From contig JANYBF010000478.1 in the NCBI GenBank assembly GCA_025360895.1, positions 1 through 19,581 of the forward strand: a stretch of DNA of 19,581 nucleotides, written 5' to 3'. The DNA comes from Verrucomicrobiota bacterium. GTDB taxonomy: Bacteria; Verrucomicrobiota; Verrucomicrobiia; Limisphaerales; JADLHS01. Positions 8,038 through 16,146 of the stretch are shown here, in pieces. The number at the start of each line of letters is the position of its first letter. Position 1 is the first letter of the stretch. Made by a program: the position numbers and the translations under genes. Below the pieces are notes generated by a model, which had not been told where the DNA came from, searched no databases, and saw only the letters and a list, made by a program, of their open reading frames with translations.

Positions 8038-8901
8038 ATGACCAAGATCACGTCACGACCTTTGGAAAACCGGCTGGCCGCACGGACGCGAAGTGTCGTG
8101 CTGGCGCTGGCGGCGGGAGGTCTGGTGTTCGCTGCGAGTTCCTGTCGGACGGTAACGCGCACCACAGTGATGCTGCCGGAGGTTCCGGGCGCCAAATACA
8201 TCGGCTCGAAGGAATGTGAACAATGCCACGAGAAGATCTACCGGGACTTCCAGACAGCGGATCACTCGCTGCTCGTAATGGGTGGGCCCAACACGCTGAA
8301 CGCCGGTTGCGAATCCTGTCATGGTCCGGGCAGCATTCATTCGGAGTCCGGAGGCGAGACCAAACCGCCGTACAGCTTCGCGGTCGGTCGTCCGATTGCC
8401 AATACTTTCGGAGCGAACTCGGCCACGCCGCCGCCCCCCCATGCGACGGAAACTGTGTGCTACACCTGCCATACGGAGGTGCGCGGGCAGTTCACGCTGC
8501 CGAGTCATCATCCCGCGCCGGAAGGTCGGATGAGTTGCAGGGAGTGTCACTCGCCGCACAAGGGTTCGGTGCGCGCCGGAGGCGGGACGGCCCTCTACAC
8601 CCAGAGCGACAACTGCCTCAAGTGTCATCCGGAGCAACGCGGACCCTATGTGTTCGAGCATGAAGCCATGCGCGAGGGATGTCTCTCCTGCCACGGCGCG
8701 CACGGCACGGTCAACGCCAAAATGCTCACGGTTCGCAATTCAAATCTCTGTCTGACCTGCCATTTCCAACAGGTCCAGGGCGGACAGATCCTGATCGGGG
8801 GATCGGATCACACTGTGCGGGTGCAACAAGGCACTTGCTGGACGGCGGGCTGTCACGAGGCGGTCCACGGCTCTCGCGTCAATTCGTCACTCCGCTTTTA
8901 A
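8038..8901 (+). CDS. DmsE/MtrA-like multiheme cytochrome lipoprotein
   Basis: The protein has 287 aa. A basic N-terminus and hydrophobic stretch lead to AASSC, a plausible lipobox, so it is probably lipid-anchored. Seven CXXCH sites run from residue 60 to 242: CEQCH, CESCH, CYTCH, CRECH, CLKCH, CLSCH, CLTCH. An atypical CWTAGCH (CX4CH) follows at 267. The order KYIGSKECEQCH, CESCHGPGS, SHHPAPEGRMSC, then RGPYVFEHEAMREGCLSCHG is the signature of DmsE/MtrA-type decaheme cytochromes, which sit inside an outer-membrane barrel and pass electrons across it. This copy is shorter, seven or eight hemes instead of ten. The ATG at 8038 is chosen because a signal sequence starts there; the frame is open further upstream over the previous gene's end. 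The barrel gene follows 12 bases on. Confidence 0.9.
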   Translation: MTKITSRPLENRLAARTRSVVLALAAGGLVFAASSCRTVTRTTVMLPEVPGAKYIGSKECEQCHEKIYRDFQTADHSLLVMGGPNTLNAGCESCHGPGSIHSESGGETKPPYSFAVGRPIANTFGANSATPPPPHATETVCYTCHTEVRGQFTLPSHHPAPEGRMSCRECHSPHKGSVRAGGGTALYTQSDNCLKCHPEQRGPYVFEHEAMREGCLSCHGAHGTVNAKMLTVRNSNLCLTCHFQQVQGGQILIGGSDHTVRVQQGTCWTAGCHEAVHGSRVNSSLRF

Positions 8902-8913
8902 TCCGCAACCCGA

Positions 8914-11046
8914 ATGCCGATGAAAAAGAAATCGCGAGCCAGGAATCAGCAGGCGGAGCGGGTGCGTTCGATGTTGCCAGGTCAGTGCCTAGTCGGCGCC
9001 GCCTTGCTCGTCGGTGTGGGACTGACCGAGGCCGCCGACCAGAAGGACCCCTGGCATTTCGAAGGCCCGACGGCGGCGGGCAACAACTGGGTGGAACTCT
9101 CAGCCGGCGGATTGATTCCCTCGGGCAGCCGGTCGCAGGCGGAACAATCGCAGCAACTTCCCGGCACCGCCTTCGGCGGCATCCAAGACCTCCATCTTCA
9201 GCACGATGTGGCGAAGAACGTCACGTTCTTGCTGGATGGTCGGGGCATTTTCGACAACCACGATTATGGCCTGAGCCTCGCCTTGAAAAAGGAAGACGCC
9301 TATTTTCTACGGTTCAACCTTGAAAACTTCCGCACCTGGTACAATGCCAATGGCGGCTACTTTCCCGCGACCGATTCCTGGTATCCGTTTCCCAACGGCG
9401 GCAATGCGCTGGCGCTCGACCGGGGCGCAGTCACGTTCGAGGGCGGATTGCTGTTCAAGGATTATCCCGACGTGACCTTCAAATACAGCCACCTCTATCG
9501 CGACGGCGAAAAAAGTTCGACGATCTGGGGCCAAACGCATCCGGGCCTGCTCTATCCGCCGCGCGGCCTCGTTCCGAGTTTTTACGACATTGACGAGAAA
9601 CGAGACGTTTTTGAGTTAGACGCCAAACATACCATCAAGGCCACCGAGCTAGGTTTGGGTGTCCGCTATGAAATGGGCGACCTCAACAACGCACTCTACG
9701 TTTCGCAATATCCCGGCGAATCACCCGGCGGCGGCGTGCCGCAGGATCGCAAGGTCACCGACGGCCAGAAAGTGTTGTACGATCTGTTCAGCGTCCATGC
9801 GTTCAGCGAGACGTGGATCAAAAAAAACCTGTTCTTCTCGACCGGATTCCTATTTGCGAATTTGAACAACAATGTCACCGGTAACCGCATCTACGGCGAC
9901 ACGTTTGACGCGAGTTACACGCCCAACGCCGGGAACGGCGCGGGCTACACCAATCTCATCAGCAGCGCTCAGGGCCAGGAATACGTCCTGAACTTGAACC
10001 TGATGAGCACGCCGGTGAAAAACCTGACAGTCGTGCCATCATTGCGCGTGCAACAGGAAAATTGGGACTCGGACTCGAGTGCGGTTTTCACACAGGGCAA
10101 TACCGCCAGCGGCCCGCTGTTGAGCAATGGCGACGGCAACGCGCTGGATGTGACCGAGCAGTTGGATATTCGTTTCTCGGGCATCACCAATTGGGTGCTT
10201 TACGCCCAAGGTCAATGGACCGAAGGACAGGGGGATCGTCAGGAGAACGGCGGCATCTATCTCGGATCGCCCATCCAACGGGCCACCGATGACACGCGTT
10301 TCTTCCAGAAATACAGCGCCGGGGTGAAATGGTATCCGGCCCGGCGCGTGAGCGTGGACGTGGGCGGCTATTACCGGAACAACGCCTACGACTATGACAA
10401 CACCTTGGACAACACACCCAACACTCCGGGCAGTGCCAATCGTTATCCGGCCTATCTCGTCATGCAGAATCTGCAAACCTACGACGGGAACGCACGGCTG
10501 ACCTTACGCCCGTTGCGCAACTTGTCGCTGGTCACCCGCTACGAATATCAGTTGTCTACGGTGAACACCCAACCAGATTCCGGGTCCGGCTTGGCGGACG
10601 TGCAAACTGCCGAGGTGACGAGCCAGCTCATCGGGCAGAACATCAGTTGGTCGCCCTGGTCGCGCCTCTACCTGCAGCTGGGTTTCAATTACGTCTTGAG
10701 CGAAACCAAGACTCCCGCCACCGACTACACCGCTGCCCTGCCCAACGCGCAGAACAATTACTGGACGCTGAATTTCAACGCCGGTTTCGTCCTCGACCAC
10801 AAGACCGACCTCAACCTGGGCTACACCTATTACGATGCCGACAACTACGTGGACAATTCCCCGTACGTCTCCTAGGGCGCCGGCGGACAGGAGCACGGGA
10901 TCAACGTCACGATTATTCGCCGGCTCACCGAAAAACTCCGCCTGACTTTGCGCTACGGTTATTACCATTACACCGACCAGACCTCCGGCGGCCACAATGA
11001 CTACGACGCGCAACTGGTCTATTCCAGCGTGCAATACCGGTTCTGA
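8914..11046 (+). CDS. MtrB/PioB-like outer-membrane beta-barrel, interrupted by in-frame TAG
   Basis: The reading frame starts MPMKKKS, has a signal peptide ending near TEAAD, and continues as alternating aromatic/polar strands typical of a large outer-membrane barrel, such as FKYSHLYRDG, LGLGVRYEMGDL and LNLGYTYYDADNY. Position directly after a DmsE/MtrA-like gene and overall length (710 codons) fit the MtrB/PioB porins that sheath such cytochromes. The mature part has no cysteine, so it lacks the CXXC found in Shewanella MtrB. A TAG at 10873-10875 stops the frame after 653 codons. The same frame then continues for 56 sense codons, rich in barrel-like strands (LRLTLRYGYYHYTD), and ends YSSVQYRF with a terminal Phe, the usual outer-membrane assembly signal. 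Without readthrough the product lacks its last strands and probably fails to insert. Confidence 0.85.
10873..10875 (+). other. in-frame amber codon inside the barrel gene
   Basis: TAG follows NSPYVS and precedes GAGGQEHGINVT in the same frame. A single base change would restore a sense codon, for example CAG (Gln) or TAC/TAT (Tyr). It may be a true nonsense mutation, a sequencing or assembly error, or a recoded position. Confidence 0.9.
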
Positions 11047-11508
11047 TGTCCCGTAGCCACCGACGTAAGGAGGCGGATGAAATGTGCATCACCGTGGTTC
11101 CGGTCTGCACGAACCTGACGGTAGGGCGCGTCACTTCGAGCGCGCTGTATTCAAACACCCAATGACGGCGCGCACGGAGTGACGCGCCCTACCAACCCAC
11201 AGGGATTCAATGCTGCGCTGCTCAACGCGCAATCGTGGACTGCTCCTAAACTAGCAGCTCCATGCGTTGTGTGAAATTTCAGGACTGGTTTCCGCCCTGC
11301 AAGAAACGCGGGACAAATGGCAAATTCAGCGGAGCCGCCACAGGTCTTTACCCCGATGCTTTCCGTGTGAACGCTCTGGCAGCTTTGGCGCAAGCCGCGA
11401 CGACCGGCCCGTAAGAGACTCTCCGGATGACTGGAACCGGTCGCCGCAGTCTTGCCGGCTTCCTCTGCAAAAGAATTCACGCCAAACAAACACTCCCGGC
11501 TCAACATT
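11047..11508. other. 462-base gap without a convincing gene
   Basis: The gap separates the barrel gene from the monoheme cytochrome gene. It contains the inverted-repeat element at 11120-11193. The stretch about 11280-11460 has no start, ribosome-binding site or protein-like translation and may be further repeat-derived sequence. I see no clear promoter for the downstream cytochrome genes, although one is likely to lie here because the gap is too long for simple operon spacing. Confidence 0.5.
11120..11193. repeat. MITE-like inverted repeat, 16-bp perfect arms
   Basis: GGTAGGGCGCGTCACT (11120-11135) is matched by its exact reverse complement AGTGACGCGCCCTACC (11178-11193). The 42-base interior contains further GCGCGC runs that can pair. 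It lies 74 bases after the barrel gene stop. Length and perfect arms suggest a small non-autonomous mobile or REP-like element; no transposase or clear target duplication is visible. It could also fold in RNA and end transcription of the upstream operon. Confidence 0.7.
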
Positions 11509-11835
11509 ATGAAAAAGACCCTGCTGCTGACCCTCGCACTAACCGCTGTCCTCTGTTCCGCCTCTGCGGGCGATGCGAAAGAAACCTATGACAAGAGTTG
11601 CGCCAAGTGCCATGGCAAAGAAGGCAAAGGCGACACCAAAATGGGCGCCAAGCTCGGCATCAAGGATTACACCGATGCCAAGGTTCAGGCCGAGATGAAG
11701 GATGACGCTGCGTTCAAAGCGATCAAGGAAGGCCTCAAGGACAAGGAGGGCAAGGTGCTGATGAAGCCGGCGGAGGATTTATCCGATGCCGACATCAAGG
11801 GCCTCGTCGTTTACATGCGCACGTTCAAGAAGTAG
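11509..11835 (+). CDS. periplasmic monoheme cytochrome c (class I)
   Basis: The protein has 108 aa. It starts MKKTLLLTLALTAVL, with signal cleavage near SASA. The single heme site CAKCH is at residue 31 in the usual class I order: KETYDKSCAKCHGKEGKGD, a variable Lys-rich centre, a likely axial Met in KVLMKPAEDL, and the C-terminal helix LSDADIKGLVVYMRTF. It should be a small soluble electron shuttle in the periplasm. The ATG at 11509 is chosen because it begins a standard signal peptide; codons upstream are not signal-like. It lies 76 bases before the NapC/NirT-like gene, which suggests it takes electrons from that inner-membrane protein and passes them to the outer-membrane cytochromes, although this is inferred from order alone. 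The protein is unusually lysine rich. Confidence 0.93.
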   Translation: MKKTLLLTLALTAVLCSASAGDAKETYDKSCAKCHGKEGKGDTKMGAKLGIKDYTDAKVQAEMKDDAAFKAIKEGLKDKEGKVLMKPAEDLSDADIKGLVVYMRTFKK

Positions 11836-11911
11836 TCGCAGATCCGGTCGCAATTGGGATTTACCCAGGCGACTTGCTTCCGCTGGAAGTCGCCGCCCAG
11901 ATCCCTGCCCC

Positions 11912-13381
11912 ATGAAGGACGACAAACACGCAACCGCCCAACCTCAGCACTGGCGAAACTGGTTGAGCTTCGCGGGTGGTGTGGTTGCCATCGGCAGCTT
12001 CTTCGCGTTCCTGCTGCTCTTTGCCATTGACGTGTTTGCGCACAATGGCAATCCCTATATGGGCATCCTGGCCTACGTGATTGCGCCATTTTTTTTGTTT
12101 CTCGGCCTCGGCCTGATGGGGATCGGCATTTGGTTTCAACGCCGTCATGCGCGTCGAATGGGTGTGGTCGAAACGCACAGTCTGCTGGCGGTGGATCTCT
12201 CCCGGCCCGACGACCGCAGGCGGCTACAAATCTTCGCGGTTGGCAGCGTCGTGTTCCTCCTCTTCCCCGCCATCGGCAGCTACCAAAGTTATCAAGTGAG
12301 CGAGTCGGTGCAATTCTGTGGCCAGGCCTGTCACGTCCCGATGAAGCCCGAATTCACCGCGTATCAATCCTCGCCGCACGCGCGCGTGTCGTGCGTTGAA
12401 TGTCATGTCGGTCACGGCCCGGAGGCGTTTGTCAAAGCCAAGATGAACGGCGTGCATCAACTCATCGGCGTCATTACCGGCGATTACGACCGCCCGATCA
12501 AGACGCCCATCCGCAACCTCCGGCCCGCGCGCGAAACCTGTGAGCAATGCCATTGGCCGCAAAAATTTTCCGGCAACATTGACCGCACCTATCCGCACTT
12601 TCTCGCCGACGCGACGAACACCGCTTATGCCATCCGCCTTTCCTTGAAAGTCGGTGGGGCCGATCCCACGCACGGCCCGGTGGGTGGCATCCACTGGCAT
12701 GTGAGCCAGGACAACAAGATTGAATACCTCGCCACCGACGATCGCCGGCAGATCATTCCCTGGGTGCGCGTCACCGATCCGCAAGGGGTCGTCACCGAAT
12801 ATCGCACCGCCAAATTTACCAACGACGCCAACGCCTTTGAAATCCGGCGGATGGATTGCATTGATTGCCACAATCGCCCCGCGCACCAATATCGTGCACC
12901 CAACGACGCCGTGGATTTTGCCCTGAGCATCGGCAAGCTGGATCCAAAACTTCCCTGGATTAAATCCAACGCCGTCGCCGTGCTCGCTGCGAAATACGCG
13001 ACGGAGGCGGAAGCCATGGCGGGCATTGCCGGCCGGCTGCGCGCGACGTACGCGAGCGCGCCCGAAGTGGACGATCTCGTCCGGAAAGTCCAGACGATCT
13101 ATCAACAGAACTTTTTCCCGGAAATGAAGGCCGACTGGCGAGCCTATCCCGTGAACATCGGTCACAAAGACTGGGCTGGCTGTTTCCGTTGCCACGACGG
13201 AAAACATTCCGCCGTGGGCACGAAGAAACAGATTCCGGCCAGCGACTGCACGTCGTGTCACACCATCATCGCGCAAGGCACCGGCGCGGAACTTAATCAG
13301 ATGTCGCCGCGCCTAGAGTTCAAACACCCCGGCGACCCTGTGGACGGCGCGTGCAATGACTGTCATTCGGGCGGTCCCTAA
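11912..13381 (+). CDS. NapC/NirT-like inner-membrane multiheme cytochrome c
   Basis: The protein has 489 aa. Three hydrophobic segments (about residues 17-42, 49-75 and 107-124) place the N-terminus in the inner membrane. Heme sites follow: CGQACH at 136 (CX3CH, atypical), then CVECH at 161, CEQCH at 210, CIDCH at 316, CFRCH at 424, CTSCH at 446 and CNDCH at 481, giving six canonical sites and one expanded. The first segment FCGQACHVPMKPEFTAYQSSPHARVSCVECH is the NapC/NirT arrangement, with a Met after heme 1 and a spaced second heme. Such proteins oxidise menaquinol and reduce periplasmic partners, so it is the likely entry point of electrons into this cluster. The ATG at 11912 precedes the first membrane span; the frame extends upstream into the cytochrome gene without a better start. 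Confidence 0.92.
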   Translation: MKDDKHATAQPQHWRNWLSFAGGVVAIGSFFAFLLLFAIDVFAHNGNPYMGILAYVIAPFFLFLGLGLMGIGIWFQRRHARRMGVVETHSLLAVDLSRPDDRRRLQIFAVGSVVFLLFPAIGSYQSYQVSESVQFCGQACHVPMKPEFTAYQSSPHARVSCVECHVGHGPEAFVKAKMNGVHQLIGVITGDYDRPIKTPIRNLRPARETCEQCHWPQKFSGNIDRTYPHFLADATNTAYAIRLSLKVGGADPTHGPVGGIHWHVSQDNKIEYLATDDRRQIIPWVRVTDPQGVVTEYRTAKFTNDANAFEIRRMDCIDCHNRPAHQYRAPNDAVDFALSIGKLDPKLPWIKSNAVAVLAAKYATEAEAMAGIAGRLRATYASAPEVDDLVRKVQTIYQQNFFPEMKADWRAYPVNIGHKDWAGCFRCHDGKHSAVGTKKQIPASDCTSCHTIIAQGTGAELNQMSPRLEFKHPGDPVDGACNDCHSGGP

Positions 13382-13394
13382 ACTCGACCGGAGC

Positions 13395-13412
13395 GCCGAT
13401 TTCAAAATCGGC
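13395..13412 (+). terminator. short hairpin after the NapC/NirT-like gene
   Basis: GCCGAT (13395-13400) and ATCGGC (13407-13412) form a 6-bp stem with a 6-base loop, 14 bases after the stop codon. No T-run follows, so as a Rho-independent terminator it is weak. Confidence 0.3.
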
Positions 13413-13541
13413 ACGCTGTGATAAGGAAATCAACGCGAATTTCGATCTGGCCAACGAACACCCGCTGCGGCCAAAATCGGCCATATATTTGCCAAGAATC
13501 GGGTAGACACCACTGTGTTTCATTCCATCTTGAAAGGGATT

Positions 13542-13760
13542 ATGAATGTTAAGACATATCCGGCCAACGCCCTTTCGCCAGCTTCGGCCGGCGAGAATGC
13601 GTTCCTGGCACTGAGGCGAGTGTCGCAACCATCGTCACTACTCCCCAAGACCACGACGCAAGCCCCGGTGAACAACACGATGCGCGCGACGACCATCACG
13701 GTGATACTGCAAGGAATTCTGACGTACCAAGGCTACCCTCACGGGGGAATCAACGAGTAG
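13542..13760 (+). CDS. doubtful small ORF, 72 aa
   Basis: An ATG preceded at short distance by GAAAGGGA (13532-13539), a fair Shine-Dalgarno match, opens a 72-codon frame. It starts MNVKTYPANALSPASAG and ends GYPHGGINE. It has no signal peptide, clear membrane span or motif that I recognise, and codon use is not distinctive. It sits alone between the cytochrome and CBM48 genes. The ribosome-binding site is the only positive evidence. Confidence 0.25.
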   Translation: MNVKTYPANALSPASAGENAFLALRRVSQPSSLLPKTTTQAPVNNTMRATTITVILQGILTYQGYPHGGINE

Positions 13761-13934
13761 ATGGCAGCGCGCGATTGGCAGCAGGCAGCTAAACCGGCGT
13801 CTCGGTTCTCGCGACGATGGACGGGAAACGGATTGCGCCCCGACCTTGCGTGACGAGGGCGACGTGCGCCATCCGCCGCCTCACGTCGGCGGCTAGGACG
13901 GATTGGACAGTTGTTTGAACTACATAGGTGAGTT

Positions 13935-14222
13935 ATGAGAACGACCACAACGAAGATTAAACAGGAGTTTTCCATCAAGGCGCCGGCCACCGCGCGGGTG
14001 CTACTGGCCGGGGATTTCACGGACTGGCAGAAAAATGCCATCCCGCTCAAACCACATGGCAACGGTCTTTGGAAGATCACCACCACGCTGAGTCCGGGAA
14101 TACATCACTGTCGTTTTCTGATGGATGCTGATTGGCAGGACGATCGGGAGTGCATCCTGCGCTTGCCAAATTCTTTCGGCACGCAGAACGCGGGCCGCGT
14201 CGTCTCCTCGCCGACCCCATGA
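13935..14222 (+). CDS. stand-alone glycogen-binding CBM48/AMPK-beta-like domain protein
   Basis: The 95-aa protein is essentially one E-set/isoamylase-N domain. It reads as an early beta-strand block ATARVLLAGDFTDWQKNAIP (the 'V-L-GDF-W' motif), GLWKITTTLSPGIHHCRFLM, DADWQDDRE, and RLPNSFGTQNAGRVV. These are the hallmarks of AMPK-beta and glycogen-branching CBM48 domains that bind alpha-1,4-glucan. The tryptophans of DFTDWQ, GLWK and DADWQ are the expected sugar-stacking candidates. No catalytic domain is attached. GGTGAG a few bases before the ATG is a fair ribosome-binding site. The stop overlaps the next start as ATGA (14219-14222), so it is probably translationally coupled to the CoA-transferase-GNAT protein. 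Confidence 0.88.
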   Translation: MRTTTTKIKQEFSIKAPATARVLLAGDFTDWQKNAIPLKPHGNGLWKITTTLSPGIHHCRFLMDADWQDDRECILRLPNSFGTQNAGRVVSSPTP

Positions 14223-16102
14223 GCGAACACACCTTGAACTGGACGACGCCGGACGAGGCGTTGCGCCATTTGCGGAGTGGCATGAGGGTCTTCATCGGTT
14301 CAGGTTGTGCCGCTCCGCAATCGCTGGTCACCGCCCTGGCTCAACGGGGACGAGCGGTGTTCGACGTGGAGATCATCCATATCCTCACCTTCGGCGGCGC
14401 CCCCTACGCGCAGCGTGAACTCCTGCCGAACTTCCGACACAATGCTTTCTTCATTGGACCCAACGTGCGCGAGGCCGTCAATGCCGGCGGGGCCGATTAC
14501 ACACCAATCTTTCTGAGCGACATTCCGGCATTATTCCGGCAGAAAGCCGTCCACCTGGATGTCGCACTCGTGCAGGTCAGCCCGCCGGATGCCCATGGGT
14601 TTTGCAGTTTTGGTGTTTCCGTTGACGTGGTGAAGGCCGCCGTGGAAAGTGCGGATTACGTGATTGCCGAAGTAAATCCCAATGTACCGCGCACTTTGGG
14701 GGACAGCTTTGTTCACGTCAGCGCGCTGCACGCCCTGGCCAAGAGTGATCTCCCGCTGCTGGAACACAGGTGCGAAGCCATCTCCCCTGAAGCGCGCAAC
14801 ATCGGCGAGTTTATCGCGTCGCTGGTCGAGGACGGCTCGACCTTGCAAACCGGCATCGGAGAAATTCCCAGCGCGGTGATGGCCGCGCTGGTGAACAAGC
14901 ATGATCTCGGCATGCACACGGAAATGTTCACCGAGGCGGTGATTCCGTTGATTGAATCCGGCGTGATGAACTGTCGCCGCAAGACTTTGTTGCCGGGAAA
15001 AATTGTTACGTCGTTCTGCTTCGGACAGCGCGAACTGTTTGATTATATCCACAACAATCCGAGGTTCGAGTTTCGTCCGACGGAGTTCACCAACGATCCG
15101 TTTCAGATCGCGCGCAACGGACGGATGGTGGCCATCAGTTCGGCCATCGAAGTGGATTTGACCGGGCAGGTCTGCGCCGATTCCATTGGCGGACGTTTTT
15201 ACAGCGGCTTCGGTGGCCAGGTGGATTTCATCCGCGGCGCCGCTCGGAGTGAGGGCGGGAAACCGATCATCGCCCTGCCCTCCACCACACGTGACGGCAA
15301 GATCTCGCGTATCGTTCCGTGGCTCAAGACCGGTGCGGGCGTGGTCACTTCGCGCGCAGACGTGCATTACGTCGTGACCGAATACGGGATCGCGTCATTG
15401 CACGGGAAAACCGTGCGCGAACGGGCCATCGCGTTGATCCACATTGCGCACCCGAATTTCCGCGAGGAACTGATGCGCGAGGCGCGCGACGCCAAACTCG
15501 TTCATCCCAACCAAATCAGCCTGCCCCGTGGCCTGCAACCGTATCCCAAGAAATACGAAACGACCGCCACCTTCGGGGAGGATTTGACCATCGAGTTCCG
15601 CCCCATTCAGCCGACGGACGAAGCTTTGCTCAAGGAGTTGTTCTACTCGCACTCGGAACAGACCATTTTCCACCGTTACTTCAACCAGCTTCGGCATCTG
15701 CCGCATGAGCAAGTCCAGAAATTCGTCACACTTGATTATCACGATGACTTCGCGCTGGTCGGATTGATCCCGCATGAGGGACGCAAACGGATCATCTGTG
15801 TGGGCCGCTATTTTCGCAACGCGGCGAGCAGCGATGCCGAGGCGGCGTTCACCCTCCATGACGATTTTCAGCGTCGAGGTATCGGCACATTTCTGCTTCG
15901 GCAACTGGCGCAAATCGCACGGGAGAACGGTATCGCCGGTTTCACCGCGGAAGTCCTGATGGACAATCACGCGATGATGCGGGTCTTCCAAAAAGTCGCG
16001 GGCAAGATCGAATCCACGCTCGATGCGGGCACCTGCCGATTACGGTTTGAGTTGGCTGGCCTCGATACCCGAGACGAAAAGGTTGCGAAGTCGGGCAACT
16101 AA
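14219..16102 (+). CDS. bifunctional acetyl-CoA hydrolase/CoA-transferase and GNAT acetyltransferase
   Basis: The protein has 627 aa. Residues about 1-430 are an acetyl-CoA hydrolase/4-hydroxybutyrate CoA-transferase-type unit: GMRVFIGSGCAAPQSLVTAL near the start, ALVQVSPPDAHGFCSFGVSVD, GIGEIPSAVMAAL, then DLGMHTEMF. The Glu of HTEM (residue 235) aligns by position with the catalytic Glu of the family, which forms an acyl-CoA thioester. Residues about 452-610 are a GNAT domain with the acetyl-CoA pyrophosphate loop QRRGIG starting at 551. Homologues with this fusion are known. They may both use acetyl-CoA in acyl transfer and acetylate a protein or small molecule. Its start overlaps the CBM48 gene stop, so the two are coupled; the frame is open upstream of this ATG but lies over the CBM48 gene. 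It converges on the cNMP-like gene with a 44-base gap. Confidence 0.93.
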   Translation: MSEHTLNWTTPDEALRHLRSGMRVFIGSGCAAPQSLVTALAQRGRAVFDVEIIHILTFGGAPYAQRELLPNFRHNAFFIGPNVREAVNAGGADYTPIFLSDIPALFRQKAVHLDVALVQVSPPDAHGFCSFGVSVDVVKAAVESADYVIAEVNPNVPRTLGDSFVHVSALHALAKSDLPLLEHRCEAISPEARNIGEFIASLVEDGSTLQTGIGEIPSAVMAALVNKHDLGMHTEMFTEAVIPLIESGVMNCRRKTLLPGKIVTSFCFGQRELFDYIHNNPRFEFRPTEFTNDPFQIARNGRMVAISSAIEVDLTGQVCADSIGGRFYSGFGGQVDFIRGAARSEGGKPIIALPSTTRDGKISRIVPWLKTGAGVVTSRADVHYVVTEYGIASLHGKTVRERAIALIHIAHPNFREELMREARDAKLVHPNQISLPRGLQPYPKKYETTATFGEDLTIEFRPIQPTDEALLKELFYSHSEQTIFHRYFNQLRHLPHEQVQKFVTLDYHDDFALVGLIPHEGRKRIICVGRYFRNAASSDAEAAFTLHDDFQRRGIGTFLLRQLAQIARENGIAGFTAEVLMDNHAMMRVFQKVAGKIESTLDAGTCRLRFELAGLDTRDEKVAKSGN

Positions 16103-16146
16103 ACCTGGCCAGGCTTGAGGGCAACTCGATTCACGATTACCGCCGT

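Larger units (their letters stand above)
13382..13934. other. 553-base region, mostly non-coding
   Basis: It holds a small inverted repeat just after the NapC-like stop (13395-13412), one doubtful 72-codon frame (13542-13760) and a GC-rich dyad: GCCGCC and GGCGGC around a 7-base loop, near 13877-13895. The last 40 bases lead to the CBM48 gene. No RNA gene was recognised. Confidence 0.5.

Noticed and set aside
12224..13276. 350-codon open frame on the - strand inside the NapC/NirT-like gene
   Set aside because: The + strand frame carries seven heme motifs and three membrane spans; the antisense frame shows only Gly/Val/Arg-rich low-information sequence.
14531..15367. 278-codon - strand frame within the CoA-transferase region
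   Set aside because: Antisense to the conserved CoA-transferase motifs; composition is typical of a shadow frame.
16105..16114. CCTGGCCAGG palindrome between the convergent CoA-transferase and cNMP-fold genes
   Set aside because: Ten bases without a loop or T-run; too short to call a terminator or operator.
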